This document shows, piece by piece, positions 35,178 to 46,588 of a stretch of 64,000 nucleotides of DNA. The DNA comes from Euryodendron excelsum (Eukaryota > Streptophyta > Magnoliopsida > Ericales > Pentaphylacaceae). Numbering within the stretch: the stretch's first letter is position 1; every line of letters begins with the position of its first letter. The translations under genes and the position numbers were made by a program. The notes below the pieces were generated by a model that was given only the letters and a program-made list of their open reading frames with translations, was not told where the DNA came from and ran no database searches. The stretch is from NCBI GenBank assembly GCA_033060915.1, contig CM065379.1, positions 39,102,318 through 39,166,317 on the forward strand. The letters run 5' to 3'.

Positions 35178-36266
35178 TTAATTGCTAAGAATTCAAAATC
35201 TAAGAAATTATGGCAATTAATTCACGAGATACCTCTATTGAAATTATTTGATTATTTGGGTGATTTTCACAGTTGAATCCAATTTAAGCACTAGCTAATT
35301 AAATTCATCCTAAAAGCATGTAAAATGTAAATAAAGCATTTGGAGATTTAAACTAAAATTTACTTGAATATTAAGAGTGTTTGGATATAAGGAAAATACA
35401 AGAAAATGCAAGAAAGTGAAGGAAAATACAATACAATGAAAGAAAATTACAATTTAACTCTGTACTACCATTATAAAGATAAATATAAGCTAAAATGAAG
35501 AAAAAATGAAAAAACTATCCTTGGAGAGCTTCTCTCGCCGCCCCCTAGCTAAAACTATCCTTAATTACAAAAAAAAACCTACAAAATTATCCCTAAAATG
35601 TAGCTTCGGACGTGAAAAATGCAATTTGAAAGTCGAAATAGCATTCGAACGGACTTCAGAGGGTGCATCTGATGGGCGTCTAAAGTGCATCCGAACGATG
35701 CGTCTGAAGGCTGTCTGAAAGGCGTCTGATTGGTACGTTTGATGAGAGTCCGAAGTGCGTCTGACGCAAGTCTGAAGTGTAGCCGAATGGTGCGTCTGAT
35801 GCGAGTGCAAAGTGCATCCGAATGGTGCATCTAACACGAGTTCGAAGTGCGTCCGAACGGTGCGTCTGATGTCAGTTCTGATGGTATACTATTTACTATT
35901 TGACCTAGCAACCTTCCAGCTTGATGTGACTACATTAGAGGCCAATTCAGTTGATGCACATTAGAGGACAAGTTATAGAGCTTGAAGTCTTTTTTCCAAT
36001 GACACAAACATCAGCTCAATCGGACATCAAAGTGAAAAGTTATGGTCAAAATACTAAGAAGGGTTAGACTTCACATCACCGATTTGTTCTTTTTGAACCC
36101 GCTTTGATCATTCTTTGCGTGAATTTGGCTTTATTAGCTCCTATAACCTAAAACGCACACAGAAAACATAACAAAACAAATATTAAACTAAAATAAGACT
36201 ATTAATAACAATATAAGTCTAACAAACAAATTAAGGGCTTATGATTACACTTTTAGGGTGTAATCA
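35178..36266 (-). repeat. Element E, truncated 5' LTR
   Basis: Begins within LTR sequence equivalent to about position 32845 of the complete LTR ('aattgctaagaattc'), directly after internal sequence ('aactcatgaac'). Ends GTGTAATCA. Minisatellite units at 35640-35880. Confidence 0.8.
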
Positions 36267-37215
36267 CAAGGTTGTTTGTAAATAAATGGCACTCTTCAAG
36301 TTGTCATATAATTTTTGCTCTCTTTGTGTCTTAAACACTTGTCGAAGATGCTCCAGATGTTGTTCTTCACCTTTGCTGTACACTAGAATATCATCAAAAT
36401 AAACAACAAACTGAAATATGTAAACACATGATTTATAAGGTGCATAAAAATACTACGAGCATTAGATAACCCAAAAGGTATAACCATCCACTCATAAAGA
36501 CCACCTTTTGTCTTGAAAGCGGTTTTTCATTCATCACCGAATCTTATTCGAATTTGATGATATCCACTCTGTAAATCAATCTTAGAGAAGATAGAAGTAC
36601 CATGGAGTTGGTCAAGAAGATCATCAAGGCGTGGAATAGGAAAGTGATAGATGATAGTGATCCTATTTACTGCTATACTATCAGTGCACAAACGCCATGA
36701 ACCATCTTGTTTTGGCACAAGAAGAGTAAGGACAACAAATGGACTCATACTTTCCTTCAATAAGCCATTGTCCATGAGCTCTTTAACTTGCCTTTGTAAC
36801 TCTTCATTCTATATGCTGCCTTGTTTGGAATGACAGCTCCGGGGATGAAATCAATGCAATATTGGATGTCCCTTATGGGTGGAAGACCAGGTTGAATCTT
36901 TTCCGGCACTACATCATGAAATTCTTCAAGTAGTGGCTGCATAATGGAAAGGATTTCCATCTTTTCTTCATTTTCTTCCATGACCATAAGAGCAAATGCA
37001 TCATTAGAGCCTTCCAAAGCTTTATCGAGACTTAGAGAGTAAATTACCTCCGTCGCCTATAGAACGTTTAGGAGCACTCTCAAGTTTGGAAGGACCTAAT
37101 GTTACTTTCATTCCATTATTCTTAAAATAGTAAGTATTTTGGAAACCACCTTGAATAACCTTCTTATCATATTGCCATGGATGCCCAAGTAGCAAGTGAC
37201 AAGCATCCATTGGTA
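36267..37215 (-). pseudogene. Protease-linker and reverse transcriptase of element F (broken)
   Basis: Minus strand: MDACHLLLGHPWQYDKK (from 37210) is the stretch after the protease. PGLPPIRDIQYCIDF lies in the piece 37017-36757. The piece 36775-36527 has [34 protein letters not shown] and [16 protein letters not shown], which are the standard gypsy reverse-transcriptase motifs. YFDDILVYS, the polymerase active site, is readable near 36390-36360 but in another frame from the preceding [10 protein letters not shown] stretch, so at least one frameshift lies between them. A stop interrupts after GDE. Confidence 0.88.
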
Positions 37216-37468
37216 CAGCATCACACTAAATTTCATCTTTATAGTTCTTTCCAATAGAAAACAAAACTAAGCACTTTTTACTTTTTTTTACCTTAATTCC
37301 TTTGCAAATCCAATAGAGTTTGTAGGGGTATGGGTGCTCCTTCATCTTGAGATTCAACTTCTCCACCATCTTTGTAGCCACCGTGTTCTCACAACTTCCC
37401 GTATCGATGATGACATTGCAAACCTTGCCATGTGAAGTACACTTTGTATGAAAAATATTATTGTAGAG

Positions 37469-38136
37469 CTAAATATCTTCATTATCATGAACCACATGTA
37501 GACTTCTTCTTGTAACTAGACTCCCTCCTTGATCTTCATAAGTGATATCACCATCATCCTCTTGCTCTCCATTCATTGAGGCATCATCTTTCTCGGACTC
37601 CTCTCCAATGTCCTCTTCTAGAAGTAAGACAATCTTGCTGTTTTGGTAATCGGAGGTGATGTGGCCCAGTCCTTGACACTTGAAACATCGACGATTGTTA
37701 GGATTGGAGGTGTTTGGGTGACTTGAACCCGCTGCTCCATCTAGTTTAAGCAATGGCTTTGAGAGGACTGCCTTTTGTGTTGAAAATGGTTTGGAAGTAG
37801 AGACATTTCCCTTATTAGAGAACCCATCCTTGTTCCAAGACCGAGAGTTATTTCCACGGGATTCTTTGATTTGTTTCTCCACTTTGATTGCTAACTTGAA
37901 AACATCATTGTAAGTCTAAGAAGGTTGCAGCTAGATAATATTGGCAATTTTTTACTAAAGTCCTCCAAGATTACAGGCTATGGTTTGTTCCTCTGGTTTG
38001 ATAACATCACAATGCATCATGAGGTTATCAAATTCAGCTGTATATTCTTTTACGGATTGCTCCTTTTGTTTGAAATTATGAAACTTGAGGAAAGAATTTT
38101 GTTGAAATTTGTGGCTCATATGTTTGATATGGAAAG
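37469..38136 (-). pseudogene. C-terminal gag with zinc knuckle, element F (broken)
   Basis: From 38146 down: KQKEQSVKEYTAEFDNLMMH, the conserved end of the retrotransposon gag domain, then a stop. From 37882 down: MEKQIKESRG, a Ser/Asn-rich spacer, and CFKCQGLGHITSDY, a CCHC zinc knuckle whose last Cys is Tyr. An acidic tail follows. The knuckle normally binds the element RNA. Confidence 0.85.
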
Positions 38137-38475
38137 ACACTAGCAAGTTCTAGAAAGAGTGGGCAGATGTTGAGCGAAGCGGAATAGAGCGAAGGCTTGT
38201 TGGTTTGCGGGGTGTAGGGGGCGTAGGCCCCCGCTGTATGGTACAGTGTTATAAGGGTATTTTAGAAAAACAAACTAAATACTCTTGTTAGGGTTTTTCG
38301 GGTATCTATATATGTTCTCGTATTGTAAACCCTAGAGGATTAGACAAATAAAAAAAGACTCTCGCTCTCGCTCCTTTGGACGTACCCGAATTTGGGGAAC
38401 CACGTAAATCTCTATGTTCTTTATTGATTTTCTCGTATTCTATTTCGTGTGCGCATGTGATTGCGCCAACAAATC
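38137..38475 (+). mobile_element. Copia-like solo LTR fragment in F gag (boundaries approximate)
   Basis: The stretch has LTR-like features unrelated to F: 'gtagggggcgtaggccccc', a TATA-like 'tatctatatatg', 'gtaaaccctagag', and near the end 'gaaccacgtaaat', a stretch I know from the ends of plant Copia LTRs. It ends CCAACA at about 38471, after which gag sequence of F resumes. A matching target duplication was not found, so the left edge may be off. Confidence 0.5.
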
Positions 38476-38960
38476 TTGGTGGTAGTTCTCCGACAAGAAT
38501 TTTCTCTTGAGCTCTTTCTTCATCTTTTCCTAAGTCACAATATGACTTCTTCCTGAGCATATTGTTTTTTGAGATGTTCCCACCAAATTGAAGCTTGTTT
38601 CTTTAACTTTATTGCTACAAGTTTTACCTTATGATCTTCACTAATATCTTTAAAATAAAAAATTCTTTCAATAGTGTGAAGCCAATCTATGAATTCCTCT
38701 GGTTGCATTCTTCCTTTAAATTCTGGAATCTCAACTTTGACATCAAAGTCTTGATGGAAATAATTGTTTCTTTGAAATCAATGACGGGGAGAAGCCTCTT
38801 CACTCAATGCTTGATTATGAGCACGATGGAAAGGGTTAACCTCCTCTTCTTTATTGGAGCTTTGTTTCTCTGAATCATTATGCAAATCATCATGTTCCAG
38901 AGGTTCATAGCATTGTAAACGCTGCTAGAGTAGTTTCACTTGTCTCCACAAGTCATCCAT
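38476..38960 (-). pseudogene. N-terminal gag of element F (broken)
   Basis: From an ATG at 38960, the minus strand reads MDDLWRQVKLL, a stop, then an acidic stretch, and then VEIPEFKGRMQPEEFIDWLH, IFYFKDI and KLVAIKLKKQASIWWEHL, the core of the plant gypsy gag domain. A stop and frame changes follow near 38520, and the Copia-like LTR piece cuts the domain. Gag forms the virus-like particle. Confidence 0.82.
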
Positions 38961-39066
38961 CTCAACGTCTCTAAGGTCACATTCACGACTCGGGGCTTCG
39001 ACGTTAGGTTCCTAAGAAAATACAAGAAAGTACAAGAACGTGAAAGAAAATACAATACAATGAAAG

Positions 39067-40789
39067 TGATTACACCCTAAAAGTGTAATCATAGACCCTT
39101 AATTCACACCTTGTTAGATTTATATTAGTGTTAATTTTTTTTATTTTAGTTAGATATTTGTTTGATTGTGTTTTTTGTGTGCTTTGTAGGTTATAGGAGT
39201 TAATAAAGGTAAATAGACGCAAAGAATGATCAAAGCGGGTTCAAAACGAGCAAACTAGTGAAGAGAAGTCCAACCCATCTTTGTATTTTAGAGATAGCTT
39301 TTTACCCCAATGTCCGATTGAGCTGATTTTTGTCCCATTGGAAAGAAGACTTCAAGAGCTACAACTTTGTCTCTAATATGCATTAGCTGAATCATGCTCT
39401 AAGATGGTCAAATAAAGTTTCAAAGTTTCTGAGTCGAATAGTGATGAATAGAACCCGTCCGAACGGTTACTGTTCACCCGTCCGAACAGTGCATCCGGAC
39501 GGTTACTGTTCACCGTCCAGACGAACTTCAGACGTGCGTAAGACGCACCGTCTGATGACCGTTCTGACGGTTACTGTTTATTTAGAACACATTTTTTGCG
39601 TCCGAAGCTGCGTTTTTAGAGTTTTTTGTAGAGTTTTTGAGTAGTTAGGGTAGTTGGAGATAGAGGGGCGGTGGGAGATGCTCCCAACAGGTTGGTTCTT
39701 CTATTTTTCTTCATTTTTAGCTTAAATTTAGCTTTGTAATGGTAGTATACGTGTAAAACTTGTAGTTTTCTTTCATTGTATTGTATTATCTTTCACTTTC
39801 TTGTACTTTCTTGCATTTTCTTTATAACCAAACAGCTTTAATTTTCAAGTAAATTTTAGATTTAAGTCTTTACATGCTTTATTTACATTTTTACATGTTT
39901 TTATGATGTATTCAAGTAGCTAGGAATTTGTATTGGGTTTAAATGTGAAAATCACCCAAGAAATCCAAGGGTTTCAATGGAGGTATCTCATGTATTAATT
40001 GTCATATTTTTCTAGATTTTGAATTCCTAGTAATTCCATATGGATGTTTTAGAAAACCTAGATTATTGACTAAGTTTGGGGATTTTCATCACCCAAATCG
40101 ATGGTATTACTTTAGCGGTTTTTACTAGAAAAGATCTCCACAATTACTAGGAATTAATTCTCTTCAATTGATTGTAAGATAACTTAGAAAACTTAGGTTA
40201 TTGATTATGTTTGGCTAATCAATGCACAAACCACAAATTTCGTATTGACTAAGTTAAATCGATGGTATTAACCTTTTATTCCCCATTGAACATGTATCTA
40301 ATTTCAATTGCTTGAGAATAATTGGTTTTTAAAAGTTAAATCTTCTAAACCAAACACTCTTAAATGTTGTGTTTGATTTGAGTTATAAACCTCATTGGAA
40401 GCCTTGGATGAAATTAAGTGATTGGATCATTTGAGCCAAATTCCCTTTTAATTGCTTTAATTCTATTTTCATTTTGCTTTACTTTAATTGCTAGTATTAA
40501 TTGTTTTTATTTTCATTGCAATAGGTTAGTAATTCAAAACAACCATCAAAACTCAAAAGATTTTAGGTTCTTTTATTTTCCATTTTATTTTTTTAGTTCC
40601 AATTCCCCACATAATTGCAATTCCATCCTAGGTTAGGTTAGTGTGAGTTGAGTGCTAGAGCCTATATTTGGTTAGGTCCCTTGGGAGAGAACGATACTGG
40701 ATTATTATCGATTTATATTTCATCGTAACCCCGTACTCTTGCGGGGTACTAACTCCATTTGCAGGAATACCGCATTTGGGGGCGAGACA
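39067..40789 (+). repeat. Element B, 5' LTR
   Basis: 1723 bp. Shared 'ataacttt...ctacaacttt' module at about 39290-39375 and GTCCGAACGG-type units at 39440-39570. Differs from the 3' LTR by roughly 8 percent in the first 300 bases by eye. Confidence 0.9.
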
Positions 40790-40794
40790 AGTTT

Positions 40795-40812
40795 TGGTGC
40801 TATTGCTGAGTG
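40795..40812 (+). other. Decayed primer-binding site (element B)
   Basis: TGGTGCTATTGCTGAGTG aligns with the tRNA-Asp complement TGGCGCCGTTGCCGGGGA with several transitions. Position matches element A. Confidence 0.7.
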
Positions 40813-41159
40813 CCAAAGGCACAAGGTGAGCACTACCGAGCTTTGGGTTGAAGGGCAATTGGTGGATTGGATCTCCATCCATCTACCACGATGGAGGAAT
40901 CGTCGGCTTAGGCCATTGGTAACTTCGTTCTAATTTTTGTGTAAATACCATGTTAGATTTTTATTCTTTCTTTTTCTCTTTATTTTAGGCTTGTTTTGTT
41001 TATTTTGTATAGATTTTGTTTTATTTTAATAATTTGATTGGAAGATTGCTAAAGGAGAATTATGGATTGTGTATATTGCAAATTTGTGGTATATAACTTG
41101 TGGAGATTGGAGGTTTGGTTAGATTGAACTTGATTAAATTGGTGAAATTTTTATATGGA

Positions 41160-42410
41160 GATTGGAGGTTTGGATGGAACACTATTGAGCATTATTGTGT
41201 ATGATGTGTTGAGGTGCAGTGCGCTACATTTGTTTGTGCATTGCATCCAATTTTCATTGTGCACTCCATTATGTTTGGTAGTAGATTTTCACACCTTCCA
41301 TCATCCAACATGTCTCCTAGGGAACACATTAGAGCTAGTGGCCAAAGGGAGCCTCCACGACCACCTCCCACTCTTGGGGGGTGTGACCAATTTAACCTTG
41401 GTAGGGGATATGAGAGCACATATTCATATCATTATTTTGAGCCTCACCCTTCCCAAGAGCCCTTTGACTATTACCATGCACCACCTCCACCTTACCAAAA
41501 TCCACCTTGTGAATAAACCCCAATCCTAATTTTTACCCTGTGAGGAATATCATACTCCTCACATTGGCACACAAGCGGAGAACATGGAGGATAATTTAAA
41601 GGACACACTTCAACAAGCCATAAAATTTAGAGAAGTGAACTCTAGAATAGATGAGATCCTTAATGAGACAAAGAGTCAATTGCCTATTTTAATGCAAACC
41701 TTGGTTGTCCAAGAGGAGGACAAGTCCCTTATGTCATCTCCAATCATTCCTACTAACCAAGGGTGTCTAAGTGAACCCGCTCATACCATCACTAACATAG
41801 GAATGTGGAAATAATTGATCAAAACACCCTTCCCCAAGACTTTGAGTCCAAGGAAGATATCCCTAAGGTAAGTGAGAAAATTATTGAAAATAAATTTAGG
41901 GATGAAGAGTGTGAGAGAGGGGAGTCCGAAATTTGGGACTCCAACCAAGAAAAGAAGGGTAGAGATGAGTCTACCTTTAATGATGACTTTGGTTTATTTG
42001 ATGTAGGGAATGTGTATGACAATGAGGATGTTGACAGTTTAGAGGACATTTTTACCATGTCTAGGGATCATGTGATCCCTATTTTTACACCTGTAGCACC
42101 TAGTCCTATTTTACCGGAGCCTTTAGAACTCCATGTCCCAACGCTTGAACCAAACATCATTCCTATGGATGACCATTTAAAGGAGGGGGAAGGTTCAAGC
42201 ACTTCATGGCATGAGCATAATAGGCACATATATGCATGATTATTTTTCATTTGCTAAATACCATAACCCTTTTTAACCCTATGTGCTTCAATGTTACATC
42301 CTTGAGTTCATCAAAGAAGTGGCCATTGTCAATTCTTATGCTTACATGAACTCTTTGAAAATCTCTAAGTTGGGGGTGTGAGATGATGGCCAATTCCCAC
42401 TTCGTGGCAT
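41160..42410 (+). pseudogene. Decayed uncharacterised retroelement ORF (element B copy)
   Basis: Pieces are 41214-41516 (frame 3), 41584-41814 (frame 1) and 41805-42239 (frame 3). The first has the basic/proline-rich part (SNMSPREHIRASGQREPPRP, GCDQFNLGRGYES, YYHAPPPPYQ). The second is helical (NLKDTLQQAIKFREVNSRID, ETKSQLPILMQTLVVQEEDK) and may form a coiled coil. The third is the acidic part (DDFGLFDVGNVYDNEDVDSL, RDHVIPIFTPVAPSPILPEP). Two frameshifts break it. Same order as in A and C. Product and function unknown. Confidence 0.65.
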
Positions 42411-42591
42411 TGGGTGATTTTCTCACTCTAATTTGGGTAGAAGTAGGAGTAGTTGTTTTATTTCTTTGTTTTTCTTAGTTTATTTCTCATTTTAAGTTCG
42501 GGGTGCCCATTTTCTTTTTCCCACCACGTATTCACACTCCATGTTTTGTTCTCATGCATTGAGGACATTACATCATTCTAAGTTGGGGGTG
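42367..42591 (+). other. Internal polypurine-tract-like motifs (element B)
   Basis: AAGTTGGGGGTG at 42367-42378 and 42580-42591, and AAGTTCGGGGTG at 42494-42505. The true tract before the LTR (44302-44314) reads AAGTTGGGTGTTG. Confidence 0.65.
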
Positions 42592-44301
42592 GGTAGAGGC
42601 TTTGCCTCTATTTTTATTTTTATTTTTTCGTTTCTTTGTTTTGTATTGTTTTTTGTTTCTTTTTTTAGCACCCTATAAAAAACAAATCATTTACTTGTGA
42701 AAGTGCCTTTTGAGATTAGAAGATAGAAATTTTTACATGTATCATTACTCAAGATGATGTTAATTCACTCCTCATACCCAACATGTTGTAGGGTTGTTTA
42801 ATTCATGCTTTTGTGGAGGAGATTATATCATTGTGCACAATTATGCTTTTTAACACAATTTGTTACTATTCTTGACACTTTCACCCTTATATTAGTAGAG
42901 ATTATTACCTTGTGAGCTTTAGAGCAATTATCGTCTTTTGGAGCGCTTACATTTACTCAAGGATAGTTTATTCACCCTTATTTCATTCAATAGCTTCATC
43001 ATGCTTGTATTTGGTTCATGAGTTGAGTTTTGATCTTAATATTGATACTTGTACTCTATGAAATGCTTCGGTTATACAACTTTGAATATGATTCTATGTC
43101 ATCTTTCTTCTTCATAGCCATAAGTTTCCTGTTACCAAACCGTGCATTTCCCTTAACCCTTGTTGATCTACTACTTTATTAGAAAGTGCAAAGCAATTTC
43201 ATCTATTGTATTGCAAAGGGATGCCTAAGTGAGAAAAGAATGTTTTTCCATTGCTAAAGAAAAAAAAAGAGAGAGAAGAGATTGATTTGGGGAATTCAAT
43301 GCAAACAAGCATATTGTAATATGAAAAGGAGTTGTTGAATCTAAAGAGGGATGATAAAAGGATGGAAACAAAAGGAGAAGTAAAAGGAAAAAAAAAGAAG
43401 AAAGAAGAATTAAGAAAAAAAAAAAAAAAAAAAAAAAAAAAAGAAAAGAGAATTAGAGGAAGAAAAGAGTGAAAGATGAGTTCAAAAATTGAAAATATTT
43501 CAAGAGAAGAGTGAGAAGTAGATTTTGTGTATTAAAAGTTGAAAAGGGAGAGTTATAGTTGTTTTGCATTCATCATGTCATGCCTTGATCACACATGATA
43601 TGACCATTTACTCCCTCTCCTTACCCTTGCCTTTCACCTCTTCTACATTGTCCTCTTCACCTCTACACGGCATAGTTGATCCAAGTTGTGCTTAATTGAA
43701 GTTTTTAATAGAGTATAAGTTATTTCTTATCAATTTATTTGAATCAATGCTTAACTTTGAACATTCTTTCATGGAGCTTGCTAATGTCGATACACTTCTA
43801 TCTTTTCGATTTTTGTAATTGGTATGCTCACTTGATTTGTCTATTAACATTTACTCCATTGTTGAGCATACCATTGTGAGAACCACGTGGGACTATAATT
43901 GCGAGTGTATGTTCTGTGAGGATTGAATGAAAACTTTAAAGAGGTGGATTTGTATAAATGAGTTCATTTGTGTTATTTAGCATGATTCTTAACCCACACA
44001 CATGAACCTCTCTTTTGTATGACTTGTTGCATATTAATGCAAATGTGGAGTTTGGAGTGGCATCAATGCTAACTTGAGTAGGATTATGCATCCATTCCTT
44101 ATTCTCATCTTAATTGGCAATTCATATAAGGATGTTTGTGGGTATCATCACTGAAAACCCTCACGAGACACCACTCGTCCACTAGGGGTAACCTAGGGGT
44201 TTAAAGGCTTAGTGTATAAGCTAAATGCATCTGTGACTCCTACAAAAGTGGAGAGTATCCTTTATTTTTTTTATAGTTTTTGCTAGGGACTAGCAAAATG
44301 T
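42592..44301 (+). other. Element B internal non-coding region
   Basis: Collinear with A 9793-13254 apart from solo LTR H. Purine-rich stretch at 43255-43470 with a run of A at about 43415-43442. No frame conserved. Confidence 0.7.
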
Positions 44302-44314
44302 AAGTTGGGTGTTG
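44302..44314 (+). other. Polypurine tract of element B
   Basis: AAGTTGGGTGTTG directly precedes TGATTACAC of the 3' LTR. Confidence 0.75.
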
Positions 44315-46029
44315 TGATTACACCCTAAAAGTGTAATCATAAGCCCATAATTTACACCTTGTTAGATTTATATTAGTGTTAATTTTTTTATTTTACTTAG
44401 ATATTTGTTTGATTGTATTTCTGTGTGCTTTGTAGGTAATAGGAGTTAATAAAGTCAAATAGACGCAAAGAATGATCAAAGCAGGTCCAAAACGAGCAAA
44501 CCAGTGAAGAGAAGTCCAACCCGTCTTGGTATTTTAGTCATAACTTTTCACACCAATGTCTGATTGAGCTGATTTTTATGCCATTAGAAAGAAGACTTCA
44601 AGAGCTACAACTTTGCCTCTAATGTGCATCAGCTGAATCATGTTCTAAGGTGGTCAAATAAAGCTTCAAAATTTCTGGGTCGAATAGTGATGAATAGAAC
44701 CCGTCCAAACGGTTATTGTTCACCTGACAGTTACTGTTCACCCGTCCAAACAGTGCATCTGGATGGTGAATAGTGCGTTCGAACAGTTACTGTTCACTGT
44801 TCGGACGGTTACTGTTCATCCAAAATGTATTTTTTGCATCCGAAATTGCATTTTTAGGGTTTTTTGTAGAGTTTTTGAGTAGTTAGGGTTAGTTGGAGAT
44901 AGAGGGGCAGCGGGAGAAGCTCCCAATAGGTTGGTTCTTCTATTTTTCTTCATTTTTAGCTTAGATTTAGCTTTGTAATGGTAGTATACGTGTAAAACTT
45001 GTAGTTTTCTTCCATTGTATTGTATTATCTTTCACTTTCTTGTACTTTCTTGCATTTTTTTTGTAACCAAACAGCTTTAATTTTCAAGTAAATTTTAGAT
45101 TTAAGTCTCTACATGCTTTATTTACATTTTTACATGTTTTTCTGATGTATTCAAGTAGCTAGAAATTTGTATTGGGTTTAAATGTGAAAATCACCCAAGA
45201 AATCCAAGGGTTTCAATAGAGGTATCTCATGTATTAATTGTCATATTTTTCTAGATTTTGAATTCCTAGTAATTCCATATGGATGTTTTAGAAAACCTAG
45301 ATTATTGACTAAGTTTGGAAATTTTCATCACCCAAATCGATGGTATTAATTTAGGGGTTTTTACTAGAGAAGATCTCCACAATTACTAGGAATTAATTCT
45401 CATCAATTGATTGTAAGATAACTTAGAAAATCTAGGTTATTGACTATGTTTGGCTAATCAATGCACAAACCACAAATTTCGTATTGACTAAGTTAAATCG
45501 ATGGTATTAACCTTTTATTCCCCATTGAACATGTATCTAATTTCAATTGCTTGAGAATAATTGGTTTTTAAAAGTTAAATCTTTTGAATCGAACACTCTT
45601 AAATGTTGTGTTTGATTTGAGTTATAAACCCCATTGGAAAGCTTGGATGAAATTAAGTGATTGGATCATTTGAGCCAAATTCCCTTTTAATTGCTTTAAT
45701 TCTATTTTCATTTTGCTTTACTTTAATTGCTATTGTTAATTGTTTTTATTTTCATTGCAATAAGTTTGTAATTCAAAACAATCATCAAAACTCAAAAGAT
45801 TTTAGGATCTTTTATTTTCCATTTTAATTTTTTAGATCCAATTCCCCACATAATTGCAATTCCATCCTAGGTTAGGTTAGTGTGAGTTGAGTGCTAGAGC
45901 TTATATTTGGCTAGGTCCCTTGAGAGAGAACGATACCAGATTATTACCGATTTATACTTCATCGCGACTCCCGTACTCTTGCGGGGTACTAACTCTATTT
46001 GTAAGAATACCGTATTTGGGGCCGAGCCA
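44315..46029 (+). repeat. Element B, 3' LTR
   Basis: 1715 bp, perfect terminal hairpin, end CCGAGCCA, then GAAAG. Closest in this window to solo LTR D. Confidence 0.9.
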
Positions 46030-46588
46030 GAAAGGAAATTACAAGTTTTCCTGTACTACCATTACAAAGATAAATCTAACCTAAAAATAGAGAAAAATGG
46101 AAGAAACCAATCTTGGAGGAGCTCTCATGTCGCCCCCTTGGTTGCTATAAACCCTAAAAACTAACTATATCTCTTTCTCCCGCACACACAGCTTTTATAC
46201 CTGCAAATCTGTATCGAACGATCGAACAGTCCATAAGGCGATCGAATGGCCGATTGATTGGTTTCGGGTCTTCTCTGAAGTTTTGGTCATTTTTTGTGCC
46301 GAAGTCATTTATGACGTCACCAATCGAATGCCCAATCGAACGGTAAAACTCCCTCTCTAAAGTTTGGCTCTAAATGGAAGATGTTGCTGCAGGCGATCAA
46401 ACAATTGATCAAACGGTCCCTAAGGCAATCGATTGACTTATTTTTGCCTGTTTTAGCCTCTTATTCCTACAAAACACATTAAAAACACAATTCAACAAAT
46501 ATTGAACTAAAATAGGAACATTAGCAACAATATAAGTCTAACAAAGTATAAATTAAGGGCTTATGATTACACTTTTAGGGTGTAATCA

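Larger units (their letters stand above)
32123..36266 (-). mobile_element. Element E: internally deleted relative of A, inserted in F pol
   Basis: The plus strand starts TGACTCG and ends GTGTAATCA, so the element is on the minus strand. Flanks are CAAGA (32118-32122) and CAAGG (36267-36271), a target duplication with one transition. The pol frame of F resumes on both sides. Order on plus: LTR 32123-33869, polypurine tract 33870-33882, about 1.3 kb of internal DNA, then a truncated LTR from about 35178 to 36266. The primer site, the uncharacterised ORF and the first part of the second LTR are deleted. Confidence 0.88.
29505..39011 (-). mobile_element. Element F: decayed Ty3/gypsy retrotransposon (chromovirus-like), nested
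   Basis: Minus-strand remains run in the order gag, protease-linker, reverse transcriptase, RNase H, integrase, the order of Ty3/gypsy elements. The 3' end is taken as 29505 (TGACACCGG on plus), where the flanking repeat block stops. The 5' LTR and primer site are lost at 39011. E is inserted at 32123-36266 and a Copia-like LTR piece lies in gag. The whole pol is broken by stops and frameshifts and is certainly inactive. Assignment to the chromovirus branch is from sequence resemblance only; no chromodomain was seen. Confidence 0.8.
39067..46029 (+). mobile_element. Element B: complete non-autonomous LTR retrotransposon
   Basis: LTRs at 39067-40789 and 44315-46029, both opening with the perfect hairpin TGATTACAC-CCTAAAA-GTGTAATCA. 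The ends are GCGAGACA and CCGAGCCA. A perfect target duplication GAAAG lies at 39062-39066 and 46030-46034. A decayed tRNA-Asp primer site follows the left LTR and a polypurine tract precedes the right LTR. Length is 6963 bp. No pol. It sits inside the LTR of G in the opposite direction. Confidence 0.92.
39012..46588 (-). mobile_element. Element G: truncated LTR, split by element B
   Basis: 39012-39066 and 46030-46588 together form about 615 bp of an A-family LTR in minus orientation, ending GTGTAATCA at 46588. The other end is lost at the junction with F. On the right GTAAT (46589-46593) is a possible target duplication half, since copy 1 of the duplicated segment reads gtaat at 1641. The LTR body holds 'cgatcgaacggtc'-type repeats at 46210-46440. 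Confidence 0.75.

Noticed and set aside
35565..35837. Overlapping His/Ser/Arg-rich frames in element E (also 33254-33517, 6527-6799, 13553-13834)
   Set aside because: By-products of the GTCCGAACGG-type minisatellite, open in several frames at once.
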